The translations under genes were made by a program, and so were the position numbers. Shown here piece by piece: positions 29,327 to 40,010 of a stretch of 64,000 nt of DNA. The stretch's first letter is position 1. Every line of letters begins with the position of its first letter. Origin of the DNA: Colwellia piezophila ATCC BAA-637 (lineage in GTDB: Bacteria; Pseudomonadota; Gammaproteobacteria; Enterobacterales; Alteromonadaceae); NCBI RefSeq assembly GCF_000378625.1, contig NZ_KB905163.1, forward strand, positions 124,001 through 188,000. Reading direction: 5' to 3'. Under the pieces are notes generated by a model. It was not told the DNA's origin, did not search any database, and was given only the letters and a program-made list of their open reading frames with translations.

Positions 29327-30298
29327 TTAACGCTTGTCTTTAACGCTAAGTAATAAAATTTGTGTCACTAATTCACTAAAACTTAAGCCAAAGGCATCGG
29401 CTGCTTTGGGTACCAATGAGGTTTCTGTCATGCCGGGTACCGTATTAACTTCTAATAGCTGCCATACACCCAGACTATTACGCATAAGATCAACACGACC
29501 CCAACCTTGTGCTCCTGTGGCATTAAAAGCTTTAATCGATAATGCTTTTATTTCACTTTCATCCGCTTCACTTAAACCACATGGACAGTGATACTGTGTA
29601 CTCGTGGATTGATATTTGGCTTCGTAATCATAAAATTCACGCGGTGTTTCCATACGAATGGCAGGTAACGCCTTATCACCCAATATGGCCACGGTATATT
29701 CTGGGCCATCAATCCAAGCCTCAAGTAAAACTTCGTGGTCAAAACCAAAGGCTTCAATTAAGGCATTACCAAGTTGCTCAACGGTTTGTGCTTGCGCCAT
29801 ACCAATGCTCGAACCTTCATTGGCAGGTTTAACCATCACCTTACCGCCTAAGTCAGCAAGAACACTTTCTAGTGATAACTCTTCAAAATGGGCTTTATCA
29901 ACAACGGCAAAAGGCGCTGTGGGTAAATCACACGCTTTAAAAATTTGCTTACTGCGTATCTTATCCATTGATAAAGACGAGCCTAAAACAGTTGAGCCGG
30001 TATAAGGGATGCCTAAATACTCAAGCGCGCCTTGTAAACAACCATCTTCACCACCCCTGCCATGCAAGGCAATAAATACACGGTCTATCTTTTGAGTTAA
30101 CAAGTCAGTTAACGGCACTAATTTAGTATCAATTAAGGTTACGTCAAAACCTGCATATTGCAGCCCTTTGGCAATGGCTTGCCCTGAATTTAAAGAAACT
30201 TCACGCTCTGCAGAGGTGCCTCCATAAAGCACGGCTATTTTTTCTTGTTTTAGCTGAGCCAGTGAACTCGCTGATGAACTTTGGCTTGCCTTGACCAT
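29327..30298 (-). CDS. ddl: D-alanine--D-alanine ligase
   Basis: Makes the D-Ala-D-Ala dipeptide for peptidoglycan precursors. ATP-grasp fold: [31 protein letters not shown] and [19 protein letters not shown] are clear. 323 aa; the position between murC and ftsQ corresponds to ddlB. The start overlaps the murC stop by one base. Confidence 0.96.
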   Translation of the reverse strand: MVKASQSSSASSLAQLKQEKIAVLYGGTSAEREVSLNSGQAIAKGLQYAGFDVTLIDTKLVPLTDLLTQKIDRVFIALHGRGGEDGCLQGALEYLGIPYTGSTVLGSSLSMDKIRSKQIFKACDLPTAPFAVVDKAHFEELSLESVLADLGGKVMVKPANEGSSIGMAQAQTVEQLGNALIEAFGFDHEVLLEAWIDGPEYTVAILGDKALPAIRMETPREFYDYEAKYQSTSTQYHCPCGLSEADESEIKALSIKAFNATGAQGWGRVDLMRNSLGVWQLLEVNTVPGMTETSLVPKAADAFGLSFSELVTQILLLSVKDKR

Positions 30299-31809
30299 TA
30301 CTTAGTGCCTTTCGCTGCGGGTTGCTCAACAGCATTGACATGCAATAAACTATGCTCGGCTAAATTTCTTGCTACCGTACCAATGCTACCGGCGCCTTGA
30401 GTAATAACCATGTCATTATCTTGTAACTGATTTGCTAATAATTGCGCTAATTTATCGACATCACTGACATACACCGGCTCTATTTGGCCACGTTGACGAA
30501 TGGATCGCGCTAAGCTTTTACTATCTGCTGACGAAATTGGTGTTTCTCCTGCTGCATAGACATCGAGTAAAAATAGACAGTCTACTTCTGAGAGCACTTC
30601 AACAAAGTCTTCATATAAATCACGGGTTCGAGAATAACGATGCGGTTGAAAAACCATCACTAACCGTTTATCAGGCCAACCTTGACGTATGGCTAAAATA
30701 GTCGCTTTCACTTCACTCGGGTGATGACCATAATCATCAATCAACACCATATCTCCCGCAGCCGTATTTAAGTGACCAAGTTGCTCAAAACGTCTACCTA
30801 TACCGGCAAATTCAGTTAATGCCTGACATATAGCTTCATCATTGACACCTTCGTCTTTGGCAACCGCAACCCCCGCCAAAGCATTTAATACATTGTGCTG
30901 GCCTGGTAAATTTACGCTCATATCTAACGGTTTCTGTCCGGCGACTTCAACGGTGAAATAACTAACGGCACCTTCTTGTCGGTAATTTACCGCTCTGACA
31001 TCGGCATCTGCAGAAAAACCATAGGTAATTACCTGACGGCTAATTCGCGGTAATAATTCACGTACTACTGGGTTATCAATACAAACAACCGCTAAACCAT
31101 AAAAGGGTAAATTATGTAAAAACTCGATGTAAGTATCTTTAAGTTTTTCAAAATCACCGCCATAAGTTTCCATATGATCGGCATCGATATTAGTGATGAC
31201 TGAAACCATAGGTTGTAAATGTAAAAATGACGCATCACTTTCATCGGCTTCAGCAATCAAATAACGACTACTACCTAATCTTGCATTCGTTCCGGCACTG
31301 TTGAGTAAACCGCCAATGACAAACGTTGGGTCTAATTGTCCTTGAGCAAAAATACTGGCGATTAGGCTTGTGGTGGTGGTTTTTCCGTGTGTTCCGGCGA
31401 TAGCAATACCATGACGAAAACGCATCAACTCTGCTAACATTTCTGCACGTCTAACCACTGGAATACGTAATTCTTTTGCCGCAACAAGTTCAGGGTTATT
31501 ACTATCTATCGCGGTAGAAACAACAATAACACTTGCCCCGGATACGTTATCTGCCTGATGACCAATGACAATAGTTGCACCTAAAGCAGTTAAGCGTTTA
31601 ACCACTTGGTTTTCACCAATATCTGAACCCGAAATTTGATAGCCTTCATTAAGCAATACCTCTGCAATTCCGCCCATGCCTGCGCCACCGATGCCAACAA
31701 AGTGGATCCGTTTAACCCTGCGCATCTCAGGTATCTGAGCTGTGTTTGAACGGCTGTTTGAGTCCGTGCTATTGCGTGAGATGTTAGTTGAGTTAGTTTG
31801 CTTAATCAT
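30298..31809 (-). CDS. murC: UDP-N-acetylmuramate--L-alanine ligase
   Basis: Adds L-alanine to UDP-MurNAc. The N-terminal Rossmann motif [18 protein letters not shown] and the ATP loop [11 protein letters not shown] are intact, with [10 protein letters not shown] in the C-terminal domain. 503 aa, slightly longer than E. coli because of a Ser/Asn-rich N-terminal tail of about 28 residues before PEMRRVKR. Confidence 0.97.
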   Translation of the reverse strand: MIKQTNSTNISRNSTDSNSRSNTAQIPEMRRVKRIHFVGIGGAGMGGIAEVLLNEGYQISGSDIGENQVVKRLTALGATIVIGHQADNVSGASVIVVSTAIDSNNPELVAAKELRIPVVRRAEMLAELMRFRHGIAIAGTHGKTTTTSLIASIFAQGQLDPTFVIGGLLNSAGTNARLGSSRYLIAEADESDASFLHLQPMVSVITNIDADHMETYGGDFEKLKDTYIEFLHNLPFYGLAVVCIDNPVVRELLPRISRQVITYGFSADADVRAVNYRQEGAVSYFTVEVAGQKPLDMSVNLPGQHNVLNALAGVAVAKDEGVNDEAICQALTEFAGIGRRFEQLGHLNTAAGDMVLIDDYGHHPSEVKATILAIRQGWPDKRLVMVFQPHRYSRTRDLYEDFVEVLSEVDCLFLLDVYAAGETPISSADSKSLARSIRQRGQIEPVYVSDVDKLAQLLANQLQDNDMVITQGAGSIGTVARNLAEHSLLHVNAVEQPAAKGTK

Positions 31810-31833
31810 ATGTTCTCTTCGTATTCTGCTAAG

Positions 31834-32982
31834 TTATATTTCATTTGCTTTTGCAAGCTGCTTACACAATGTTGCGACTTTTTTACTGGCATCACCACTT
31901 GCTGCCCCTAAAGAAGCTTTAGTCATATTCACTAAGGTTTCGGGCTGTTCAAATAGCTCAGTAATTAACGCGGTAATATTTTCTTCATTCAATTTCGTTT
32001 GTGGCAATAACATTGCTGCACCACAATTAACTAAATACAGCGCATTCTTTGTTTGATGATCATCGACTGCGTGCGGCAAGGGCACAAAAATAGCAGGTGT
32101 TGCTGCCATCGCTAGCTCTGATACTGTTAATGCGCCCGCTCGACAAATAACCAGGTCAGCCCATTGATAGGCTTTTGCTATGTCTTTGATAAATTCAGCG
32201 ACTTTCACCTTTTTGGGTGCCAGTCCTAGATCTGCATAAGATGCGATAACTTGCGCTTGCTTATCGGCCCCGGTTTGGTGCCAAATGGCAAAGCTTGCGT
32301 CGTTTTTTTCTAAGTGTGCAAAGCTACCCGGCATGACTTCATTTAATACTTGAGCGCCAAGGCTGCCACCGACCACTAATATATTTTTACTGAATGTTTC
32401 GCTGTCTTCATTATTTTTTTCGGTACGCCCCTGTTTACCTATGGACGCTCGCAACGGATTACCAACAACCTCGGCAAGCACCTTGCTAGTAAACGCACCA
32501 GGAAAGGCACAACATATTTTATTGGCAATACGTGCGAGTAATCGATTACTTAAGCCCGCAGCAGCATTTTGTTCATGTACAATAAGCGGTATATTGCTTA
32601 ACCATGCCGCCAAACCGCCTGGTGCACTAGCATAACCGCCCATGCCTAACACGACATCGGGCTTAACGTCTTTAATCACTCGACGTGCTTGAAAAATAGC
32701 TTTAAATAATTTAAAAGGCATGGCAAGCATTGTTGTTAACTGCTTATTACGTAGACCCGTTATATTGATAAATGAAATATCATAACCATGCTCAGGCACA
32801 ATTTGTGCTTCCATTCGATCGGCAGTACCTAACCAATGGACATTCCAACCCTGCGCCTTAAGCTCATCCGCGACTGCAAGCCCTGGAAATATATGACCAC
32901 CCGTACCGCCGGCCATCACTAGCAAGGTTTTGGCTTTAATTGGTTCGCTTTGCTTATGCTTATGGGAATGGCTAACGTTCAT
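31834..32982 (-). CDS. murG: UDP-GlcNAc:lipid I N-acetylglucosaminyltransferase
   Basis: Converts lipid I to lipid II at the cytoplasmic membrane face. The glycine-rich MAGGTGGHIFPGLAVA and GGSLGAQVLNE loops and the donor-site ICRAGALTVSELAMA are diagnostic. 382 aa. Its start overlaps the ftsW stop by 4 bp. Confidence 0.96.
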   Translation of the reverse strand: MNVSHSHKHKQSEPIKAKTLLVMAGGTGGHIFPGLAVADELKAQGWNVHWLGTADRMEAQIVPEHGYDISFINITGLRNKQLTTMLAMPFKLFKAIFQARRVIKDVKPDVVLGMGGYASAPGGLAAWLSNIPLIVHEQNAAAGLSNRLLARIANKICCAFPGAFTSKVLAEVVGNPLRASIGKQGRTEKNNEDSETFSKNILVVGGSLGAQVLNEVMPGSFAHLEKNDASFAIWHQTGADKQAQVIASYADLGLAPKKVKVAEFIKDIAKAYQWADLVICRAGALTVSELAMAATPAIFVPLPHAVDDHQTKNALYLVNCGAAMLLPQTKLNEENITALITELFEQPETLVNMTKASLGAASGDASKKVATLCKQLAKANEI

Positions 32983-34295
32983 TCTTTATCACCACTTGGG
33001 CTAGCACTATTTTTACTTTCGTTGTTAGTCGTTCTTTTCGACCTCGTTGCTTGAAGACTCTGCAAGCGAAGTTCATGGTCGATACGTATCAATAAAACTA
33101 AAGCGATAGTCATGACTATCATCGAGCTACCACCGTAGCTTATTAATGGCATGGTTAATCCTTTGGTAGGCATCATGCCTGCACTAGCGCCGATATTTAC
33201 CGCGGCCTGGAAGCACATCCAAATGCCGATAGAATAGGCTAAAAAACCTTCAAAGTATTTTTCTTTAGCAAGGGCACGACGACCTAAAAGTAGCGCTTTG
33301 TAAACCAAGGTCATGCTAAGCAGCAACACAAAACTGATACCAACAAAGCCAAATTCTTCGGCTAAAACTGCCATAACAAAGTCAGTATGTGCTTCAGGTA
33401 AGTATTCTAATTTTTGAATACTGTTACCTAGCCCTTGACCTAATACTTCACCTCGACCATAGGCCATTAATGATTGTGTTAACTGATAGCCACTGCCAAA
33501 GGGATCATCCCAAGGGTCCATGAAACTCGTTACGCGTCGCCAACGATATGGTTCTAAATAGGCCAACAGACCCAAGGAGGTTGCGCCCACTAATGACATC
33601 GCCACAAACTGCCATAACTTAGCTCCGGCTAAAAACAACAAGCCAAACGTAGTAACAAACATGACAATAACAGTGCCTAAATCAGGCTGTAATAATAACA
33701 GTGCCGCCATAACGCCAAAGACAATTAACGGCTTAATGAAGCCTTTGAGGTTTTCCATGACCTGCTCACGGCGGCGTACCAGATAGGCAGATAAATAACA
33801 AAAGAAGAATAATTTCGCTGGCTCTGCGGCTTGCACCGTAATGGGACCAAGCACAATCCAACGGGTAGAACCATTTACTGTTCGGCCAATAAGCAATACG
33901 GTAACAAGTAGCACTATGGCAAACCCTAACAGGTAACTGCTATTTTTATGCCACCAAGACATCGGAATTTGTAGCGCAACACCTGCGATAGCAAGACTTA
34001 AGCCAATATAGATACCATGGCGAATAACAAAATGGAACGGGTTGTCAAATAAACGTTCGGCTACCGGTATCGAAGAAGATGCCACCATAACCAGGCCAAC
34101 CATATACATGATTATCCCCAAAACAATAAAGCTTCTATCAAAAGCACTAGCATCATATTGGTTTGAGCTGCCCATAAAGCGGCTTATCCACTCAGGCAAT
34201 GTCGGTACTGACACTGTTGATATTTTCTTGGTCATTACCTTTGTTGTTTTTAAAGACATTTTTTGTGCTAAGGGCGTGGCGGATTCTATCGACAT
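32979..34295 (-). CDS. ftsW: Septal peptidoglycan polymerase FtsW
   Basis: SEDS-family glycosyltransferase that polymerises septal glycan with FtsI. About ten membrane helices, with NGSTRWIVLGPITVQAAEPAK and the LPEAHTDFVMAVLAEEFGF segment (catalytic Asp region) conserved, and PLISYGGSSM near the end. 438 aa. Overlaps murD by 10 bp. Confidence 0.96.
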   Translation of the reverse strand: MSIESATPLAQKMSLKTTKVMTKKISTVSVPTLPEWISRFMGSSNQYDASAFDRSFIVLGIIMYMVGLVMVASSSIPVAERLFDNPFHFVIRHGIYIGLSLAIAGVALQIPMSWWHKNSSYLLGFAIVLLVTVLLIGRTVNGSTRWIVLGPITVQAAEPAKLFFFCYLSAYLVRRREQVMENLKGFIKPLIVFGVMAALLLLQPDLGTVIVMFVTTFGLLFLAGAKLWQFVAMSLVGATSLGLLAYLEPYRWRRVTSFMDPWDDPFGSGYQLTQSLMAYGRGEVLGQGLGNSIQKLEYLPEAHTDFVMAVLAEEFGFVGISFVLLLSMTLVYKALLLGRRALAKEKYFEGFLAYSIGIWMCFQAAVNIGASAGMMPTKGLTMPLISYGGSSMIVMTIALVLLIRIDHELRLQSLQATRSKRTTNNESKNSASPSGDKE

Positions 34296-35701
34296 GAGTC
34301 CTCCCCAGCTTGGGCAGCAGCAATAAATTGCTCACCCCTTACCATATAGTTTTTGAACATATCAATGCTCGCGCACGCGGGTGAAAGTAATACCATATCA
34401 CCTGCTTTTGCCACTTTTCTTGCCTGATGAACAGCGTCAATGAGATTTTTTACTTGTATAGCGTTTGTGACTAACCCGGCAATTTCGTTACCGTCCTTGC
34501 CCAAAGTAATCAGCAGATTTACGTCACGGTTTAATACCCCTTTCAGTGCTGAAAAGTCGGCGCCCTTACCGTCACCACCCGCGATCAAAATAAGCTGATT
34601 ATGTTTTGCTAAAGTGGGAGCTAAGCCACTTATTGCGGCTAATGTTGCACCAACATTGGTTGCTTTAGAGTCATTAATCCATTGAATACCATCGGTACTG
34701 GTTACACGTTGACAGCGATGCGCTAAGCCGGTGAAACCCACTAAATTTTCAGTCATAGTCGCTAAAGGCCAACCCGCACTGTAACCAAGGGCTAAAGCGG
34801 CCATATAATTTAAGGCGTTATGCATACCCGCTAACGGTAACTCATCTATTGAGATCAGGCCTTGTTCACCAAACATCAGCATAGGCTTGTTACTTACTAC
34901 GGCCAAGCCGAAATGCCCTGCTTCGGGCTTATTTAAACCGAAAGAGATGACTGCTTGGTTTTTATCTAAACTGACGGTTTTTTGATCTTCTCTATTAACC
35001 ACAGCGATTGCCGCTTGTGGGTATATGCTTTGTTTGATCGCTTGATAGTTCGCTAAGGTTTTATGCCTATCTAAGTGATCATCACTTAAATTAAGAACAC
35101 TCGCGGCGATGGCTTTCATGCTGGTTAATGTTTCTAGTTGGAAACTAGATAGCTCGACAATAACCGTATCAACTTGTTTAGTCTCATGATTGCTGTCGTC
35201 AAGTTCATGCTGAAGCAGTTCAAGGATTGGCGCACCGATATTACCTGCGAGTGCCGCATGCTTACCTAGCATTTGTGCTAAATAGGCAAGTAACGATACT
35301 ACGGTAGATTTGCCATTAGAGCCGGTTACCGCCAATAGTTCCATCGGTTTTTCACGGCTATTATTGACCAGGCAAAACAACTCAATATCGCCAATAACTC
35401 GACAGTGCTTGGCAATAAGTCTGGTAATACCTTCACCCGATAAATCAATACCAGGGCTGGCGATAATAATATCTGCACTTGCTATTAAACTGTCATGCCA
35501 TTGACCAAAAACAAATTCAGTATTGGGGAAGTCATGCTGATATTGTGATTTTTCTTCCGCATCAACAAAAGGCATAGCACGAGAATCATTCACAGCAAAT
35601 GACAAACCTTGAGCGTGCAAAAAGCGCAGACATGACAAACCTGTCAATCCAGCGCCAAGCACAACAATGTTTTTATCTTTAAATGCCGTTAACCAAGTCA
35701 T
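34286..35701 (-). CDS. murD: UDP-N-acetylmuramoylalanine--D-glutamate ligase
   Basis: Adds D-glutamate to UDP-MurNAc-L-Ala. The VVLGAGLTGLSCLRFL nucleotide motif, the P-loop TGSNGKSTVVSL, NLSDDHLDRH and WINDSKATN are characteristic. 471 aa. Between mraY (39-bp gap) and ftsW in the usual dcw order. Confidence 0.96.
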   Translation of the reverse strand: MTWLTAFKDKNIVVLGAGLTGLSCLRFLHAQGLSFAVNDSRAMPFVDAEEKSQYQHDFPNTEFVFGQWHDSLIASADIIIASPGIDLSGEGITRLIAKHCRVIGDIELFCLVNNSREKPMELLAVTGSNGKSTVVSLLAYLAQMLGKHAALAGNIGAPILELLQHELDDSNHETKQVDTVIVELSSFQLETLTSMKAIAASVLNLSDDHLDRHKTLANYQAIKQSIYPQAAIAVVNREDQKTVSLDKNQAVISFGLNKPEAGHFGLAVVSNKPMLMFGEQGLISIDELPLAGMHNALNYMAALALGYSAGWPLATMTENLVGFTGLAHRCQRVTSTDGIQWINDSKATNVGATLAAISGLAPTLAKHNQLILIAGGDGKGADFSALKGVLNRDVNLLITLGKDGNEIAGLVTNAIQVKNLIDAVHQARKVAKAGDMVLLSPACASIDMFKNYMVRGEQFIAAAQAGEDSCR

Positions 35702-35740
35702 AATATTTTAAAATCTACCCTACTTTCTCTAACGTGATGT

Positions 35741-36823
35741 CTAACGTAACTTCAAGGTCGATAAACCAATCAATACTAAAATCAATGAAATAATCCAAAA
35801 ACGAACGATCACTCGCGGCTCTGGCCACCCTTTCAGTTCATAATGATGATGTATGGGTGCCATACGGAAAATTCGTTGGCCGCGCATCTTATAGGAGCCC
35901 ACTTGTAAAATTACTGACACCGTTTCCATGACGAAAACACCGCCCATGATAAATAACACCAACTCTTGACGAACCAGCACCGCAATAACGCCCAGTGCAG
36001 CACCCAGAGATAATGAGCCAACATCACCCATAAAAACTTGCGCAGGGTAAGTGTTAAACCATAAAAAACCTAAACCGGCACCAACAATAGCAGTACAAAC
36101 AATAACCAATTCACTCGTTAACGGAATATAGGGGATATTAAGGTAACTGGAGTAATTCACATGACCGGTAACATAAGCGAATAAAGCGAAAGCACCCGCG
36201 ACCATAATGGTTGGCACTATCGCCAAGCCATCTAGGCCATCGGTTAAGTTGACGGCATTAGATGTGCCGACAATAACGAAGTAGGTCATCACCACATAAA
36301 AAATACCTAATTGCGGTAAAACGTCTTTCATAAAGGGCACTAAAAACGCCGTTTCATTTGGCCCCTGAGCGATATAATATAAGAATAAAGCGGTGCTTAG
36401 GCCAATAACGGTTTGCCAAAAATACTTCCAACGCGCAATCAGGCCGTTTGCGTCTTTGCGAACTACTTTGCGATAATCATCAACAAAGCCGATGGCACCA
36501 AAACTCACTACTACAAAAAGTACCACCCAAACATAAATATTGGTTAAATCAGCCCACAGTAAAACAGTGACCACAATGGAAGCGATGATTAATAATCCCC
36601 CCATCGTCGGGGTGCCTGACTTAGACAAATGGCTTTCAGGACCGTCATCTCTTATCGTTTGACCGATTTGCATTTTCTGTAAATAACGAATCAATTTCGG
36701 ACCGAAATATAACGAGATAAACAACGCGGTTAGCGTGCTAACAATAGCGCGAAATGTTAAATATGAAAAAACATTAAACGCTGTATAAAATTGAGTTAAA
36801 TACTCACCTAACCACAATAACAT
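35741..36823 (-). CDS. mraY: Phospho-N-acetylmuramoyl-pentapeptide transferase MraY
   Basis: Membrane enzyme that makes lipid I from undecaprenyl phosphate. Ten membrane helices are apparent. The catalytic motifs [37 protein letters not shown] and the HHHYELKGW loop are present. 360 aa, the E. coli length. Start overlaps the murF stop by one base. Confidence 0.97.
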   Translation of the reverse strand: MLLWLGEYLTQFYTAFNVFSYLTFRAIVSTLTALFISLYFGPKLIRYLQKMQIGQTIRDDGPESHLSKSGTPTMGGLLIIASIVVTVLLWADLTNIYVWVVLFVVVSFGAIGFVDDYRKVVRKDANGLIARWKYFWQTVIGLSTALFLYYIAQGPNETAFLVPFMKDVLPQLGIFYVVMTYFVIVGTSNAVNLTDGLDGLAIVPTIMVAGAFALFAYVTGHVNYSSYLNIPYIPLTSELVIVCTAIVGAGLGFLWFNTYPAQVFMGDVGSLSLGAALGVIAVLVRQELVLFIMGGVFVMETVSVILQVGSYKMRGQRIFRMAPIHHHYELKGWPEPRVIVRFWIISLILVLIGLSTLKLR

Positions 36824-38406
36824 TAAGTTTTACCTTCTTTACTTTGATTTTTGTTAGTACGGTTCTCGTTACTAACACGATTTGCTTGACTAGGACTATT
36901 ACCTTCGCCAGTGCCTTGCGCTGTACTTTTTTGACTACTTGATTGAGCATTCAATTGTTCAAACCAGGCAATCAGCTCTGTCACTACATACTCCATATGA
37001 GCACTGCGAGAGCCTTTCACTAAAATGGCAATATCTTGTTGACCGGCCGACAATTGCTCGTTTAGCATCTTGCATAAATGGCTCATCAGTTCAGCCCTTT
37101 GACTAAAATGCTGACTCTGTTCATTGTTTTCATTACCCTGTACAAATGCATCACTTGCACTTTGACTCAGTACCCCAAGTGACAACAAGGTATCTAGCTG
37201 TAGGCTTTGAGCAAACTCGCCAACCTCTTGATGGTAACTACGTGCTTCACTACCTAATTCGCCCATATCACCTAAAACAAGGCATTTTTTTCCGGGATAG
37301 CTAGATAACAACTGCACGGCAGCCTTAGCTGACTCTAAGTTAGCATTATAACTATCATCAATAAGCTTGATTTTGCAGCCGGTTTTTTTTACCACTAGTT
37401 GATGTAGATTTAGCCGACCTTTTACCGGTTGCATTTGCGCTAAACCCAAGCGAATATCATCAAGGCTAGCGCCAAACTCCACTGCGATCGCAGCAGCCGC
37501 CACCGCATTACAAACATTATGTTTACCCGGGATGGTTAAGTTGATTGCGCAACTACCCTGTTCAGTATTCAAGAGAAAACTTGCACAGCCATTTTCGTCT
37601 AACTTGATATTTTCGCTATAACAATTGGCTTTATTTTCAGGTGAAGAGGTAACACAAGAGAAGGTACGTACTGTTTTACCTATTAAGCGCCACTGCCATT
37701 TATTGGTGTATTTGGTATCTTGATTATATAAAGCAACACCCGATTCGCTAAGGCCTGAGAATATCTCACCTTTAGCGCGGGCGACACCGCATAAATCGCC
37801 AAAACCTTCTAAATGTGCTGCAGCAATATTATTAATCACCGCAACGTCTGGCTGAGCTAAGGCAGTGGTATAAGCAATCTCGCCAATATGATTAGCTCCC
37901 ATTTCAATAACAGCAAAGTCATGGCTACTATCTAAACGCAGTAAAGTTAACGGCACACCAATATCGTTATTAAAATTACCTTGGGTTGCCAATACCTTGC
38001 CTAAACGAGATAAAATAGCAGCCACCATTTCTTTAACGGTGGTTTTACCACTACTTCCGGTAATGCCTACGGTTTTAGGGCCAAGCTCTTTTTTTACAAA
38101 GGCGGCTATTTTACCAAGAGCTAAACGGGTATCGCTAACAATTAATTGTGGGGTATTGGTAAAGGCATTTAAATGATGATCAACTATCAGTAGTTTACAG
38201 CCTTGCTCGATAACCTGTTGAGCAAAGCGATGACCGTCAAAATTAGGTCCTTTAAGGGCAAGAAAAGCAGACGCCTGGGTAGAATTTTTATCAATCACGC
38301 GACTATCGATAACTAAATCATTGATAGACAGTGACATTTGCTCTGCTGAGCTAATCAGTTTGCCATCGGTAATTTTGGCTAAAGTCGCCAATGAAATAGT
38401 GATCAT
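36823..38406 (-). CDS. murF: UDP-MurNAc-tripeptide--D-Ala-D-Ala ligase
   Basis: Adds D-Ala-D-Ala to the UDP-MurNAc tripeptide. P-loop [25 protein letters not shown] and [16 protein letters not shown] are typical. 527 aa, longer than the usual 450-460. Part of the excess is a C-terminal polar tail of about 40 residues rich in Ser, Asn, Gln and Lys after the last helix. The start overlaps the murE stop by 4 bp. Confidence 0.95.
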   Translation of the reverse strand: MITISLATLAKITDGKLISSAEQMSLSINDLVIDSRVIDKNSTQASAFLALKGPNFDGHRFAQQVIEQGCKLLIVDHHLNAFTNTPQLIVSDTRLALGKIAAFVKKELGPKTVGITGSSGKTTVKEMVAAILSRLGKVLATQGNFNNDIGVPLTLLRLDSSHDFAVIEMGANHIGEIAYTTALAQPDVAVINNIAAAHLEGFGDLCGVARAKGEIFSGLSESGVALYNQDTKYTNKWQWRLIGKTVRTFSCVTSSPENKANCYSENIKLDENGCASFLLNTEQGSCAINLTIPGKHNVCNAVAAAAIAVEFGASLDDIRLGLAQMQPVKGRLNLHQLVVKKTGCKIKLIDDSYNANLESAKAAVQLLSSYPGKKCLVLGDMGELGSEARSYHQEVGEFAQSLQLDTLLSLGVLSQSASDAFVQGNENNEQSQHFSQRAELMSHLCKMLNEQLSAGQQDIAILVKGSRSAHMEYVVTELIAWFEQLNAQSSSQKSTAQGTGEGNSPSQANRVSNENRTNKNQSKEGKT

Positions 38407-40010
38407 AAATTTTTCTCACTATGTTTTGAGCTTGAAGCTAGTTGTTGTTGATAATAATGGCTAACCACTAGGCGCTCATTGTAGGGTAACTTTTCAGTGC
38501 CGATGATTGCGCCATGGTCATCATGTTTAGGCACAATGACATAATCTTCATGGCCTTTACCTGCCAATAACACAATATCACCCGCTTTGGCTTTCTTGAG
38601 CGTATTCACTACGGCTTGCTCTCTTGCTAAAATAACTGATATTTTTTCGGCATCTGGATAGGTAAAACCAGCAACAATATCATTCGCTATTGACTGCGCG
38701 TCTTCGGTACGCGGGTTATCATTAGTTACCACGACATAGTCAGCATATTTTTCTGCCGCCTGTGCCATTAGTGGTCTTTTGCCTTTATCTCTATCCCCGC
38801 CACAACCAAAAACCACATAAAGGCTACCGGTGCAGTGTTGACGACATGCTTGTAGCGCTTTCTCTAAGGCATCAGGGGTATGGGCATAATCGACAACTGC
38901 AGTCGCTAAACCGCTAACACTTGTTGCCTCCATTCTTCCGGCGATAGCGCTCACTTTTTTCACTAATTTGGCGATATCAACTAATGACACGCCTTGAATA
39001 AGCAAGGCGCTGATAGCAGCCAATAAGTTATCAATATTGAAGTCACCCAATAATGGACTGGTAATTTCAACGTCACCTAAATGGCTACTTAGCTGAAATG
39101 AGACCCCAAAACTATGGCGATGGATATTTTTTGCGGTGACATAATATTGATATGACGTTATTTTATCTTCACGACCATACAGCCAGAGCACCTGTTGCTC
39201 AGGCCAATTTTCTAACCAAGTTTTTGCTTGCTCATCATCAAAATTGATTACCGCTACTTGCTTATTATCGCCAGTAAAAATTTGCTTTTTCGCAGCACCA
39301 TAACTTGCCATAGTGCCGTGGTAATCGAGATGGTCACGAGTTAAATTGGTAAATAGTGCAATATCGAATAAATCAGCATGGACACGCCTTTGCGATAGCG
39401 CATGAGAAGAAACTTCCATGGCAACATGACTGAACTTGCCATGGATAGAGTGCTCATCATTAAAGCTGTTTAATAATTGATGTAACTCACAAGCCCCTGG
39501 TGTGGTATTTTCTATTGGCTGTAAATTACCGATGCCACCTGCTCCATTGGTACCGATAATAGCGCAAGGCTTTTGCTGTTCAGTTAGCATTTGAGCTAAT
39601 AACTGACTGGTGGTAGTTTTACCGTTAGTGCCGGTAATGCCCACTATGGTCATCTTATCTTCTGGCGCTTGATAATATGCTTTTGTTAACGAAAAAAGCT
39701 GCTGATTTAGCTGATAAAACTTAACAATGACAATGCCTACTGAATTTGAATTAGCTTCTATCTCGCCATGTTCAGTTGCACTATCACACTCAGCAATAAT
39801 TAATTTAGCCCCTTGGCTAATCGCTCGTTCTATATAGTGGCGACCATCTTGTTGGTGACCGATAATCGCACAGAAAATATCACCGGTAACAATTAATCGG
39901 CTATCATTATGAAGATCGCCGACAAAGTTTGATAAATCAATACTTGGCGGTAGTGTTATAGCAAAATGTCTCAAGCAAGCGATGATGTTTTCTGTAGCAG
40001 GTTTAGACAT
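38403..40010 (-). CDS. murE: UDP-MurNAc-dipeptide--meso-diaminopimelate ligase
   Basis: Adds meso-diaminopimelate to UDP-MurNAc-L-Ala-D-Glu. P-loop VGITGTNGKTTTSQLL and the DNPRTED motif, which marks specificity for meso-DAP rather than lysine, are present. 535 aa, slightly long. The start overlaps the ftsI stop by 8 bp. Confidence 0.96.
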   Translation of the reverse strand: MSKPATENIIACLRHFAITLPPSIDLSNFVGDLHNDSRLIVTGDIFCAIIGHQQDGRHYIERAISQGAKLIIAECDSATEHGEIEANSNSVGIVIVKFYQLNQQLFSLTKAYYQAPEDKMTIVGITGTNGKTTTSQLLAQMLTEQQKPCAIIGTNGAGGIGNLQPIENTTPGACELHQLLNSFNDEHSIHGKFSHVAMEVSSHALSQRRVHADLFDIALFTNLTRDHLDYHGTMASYGAAKKQIFTGDNKQVAVINFDDEQAKTWLENWPEQQVLWLYGREDKITSYQYYVTAKNIHRHSFGVSFQLSSHLGDVEITSPLLGDFNIDNLLAAISALLIQGVSLVDIAKLVKKVSAIAGRMEATSVSGLATAVVDYAHTPDALEKALQACRQHCTGSLYVVFGCGGDRDKGKRPLMAQAAEKYADYVVVTNDNPRTEDAQSIANDIVAGFTYPDAEKISVILAREQAVVNTLKKAKAGDIVLLAGKGHEDYVIVPKHDDHGAIIGTEKLPYNERLVVSHYYQQQLASSSKHSEKNL

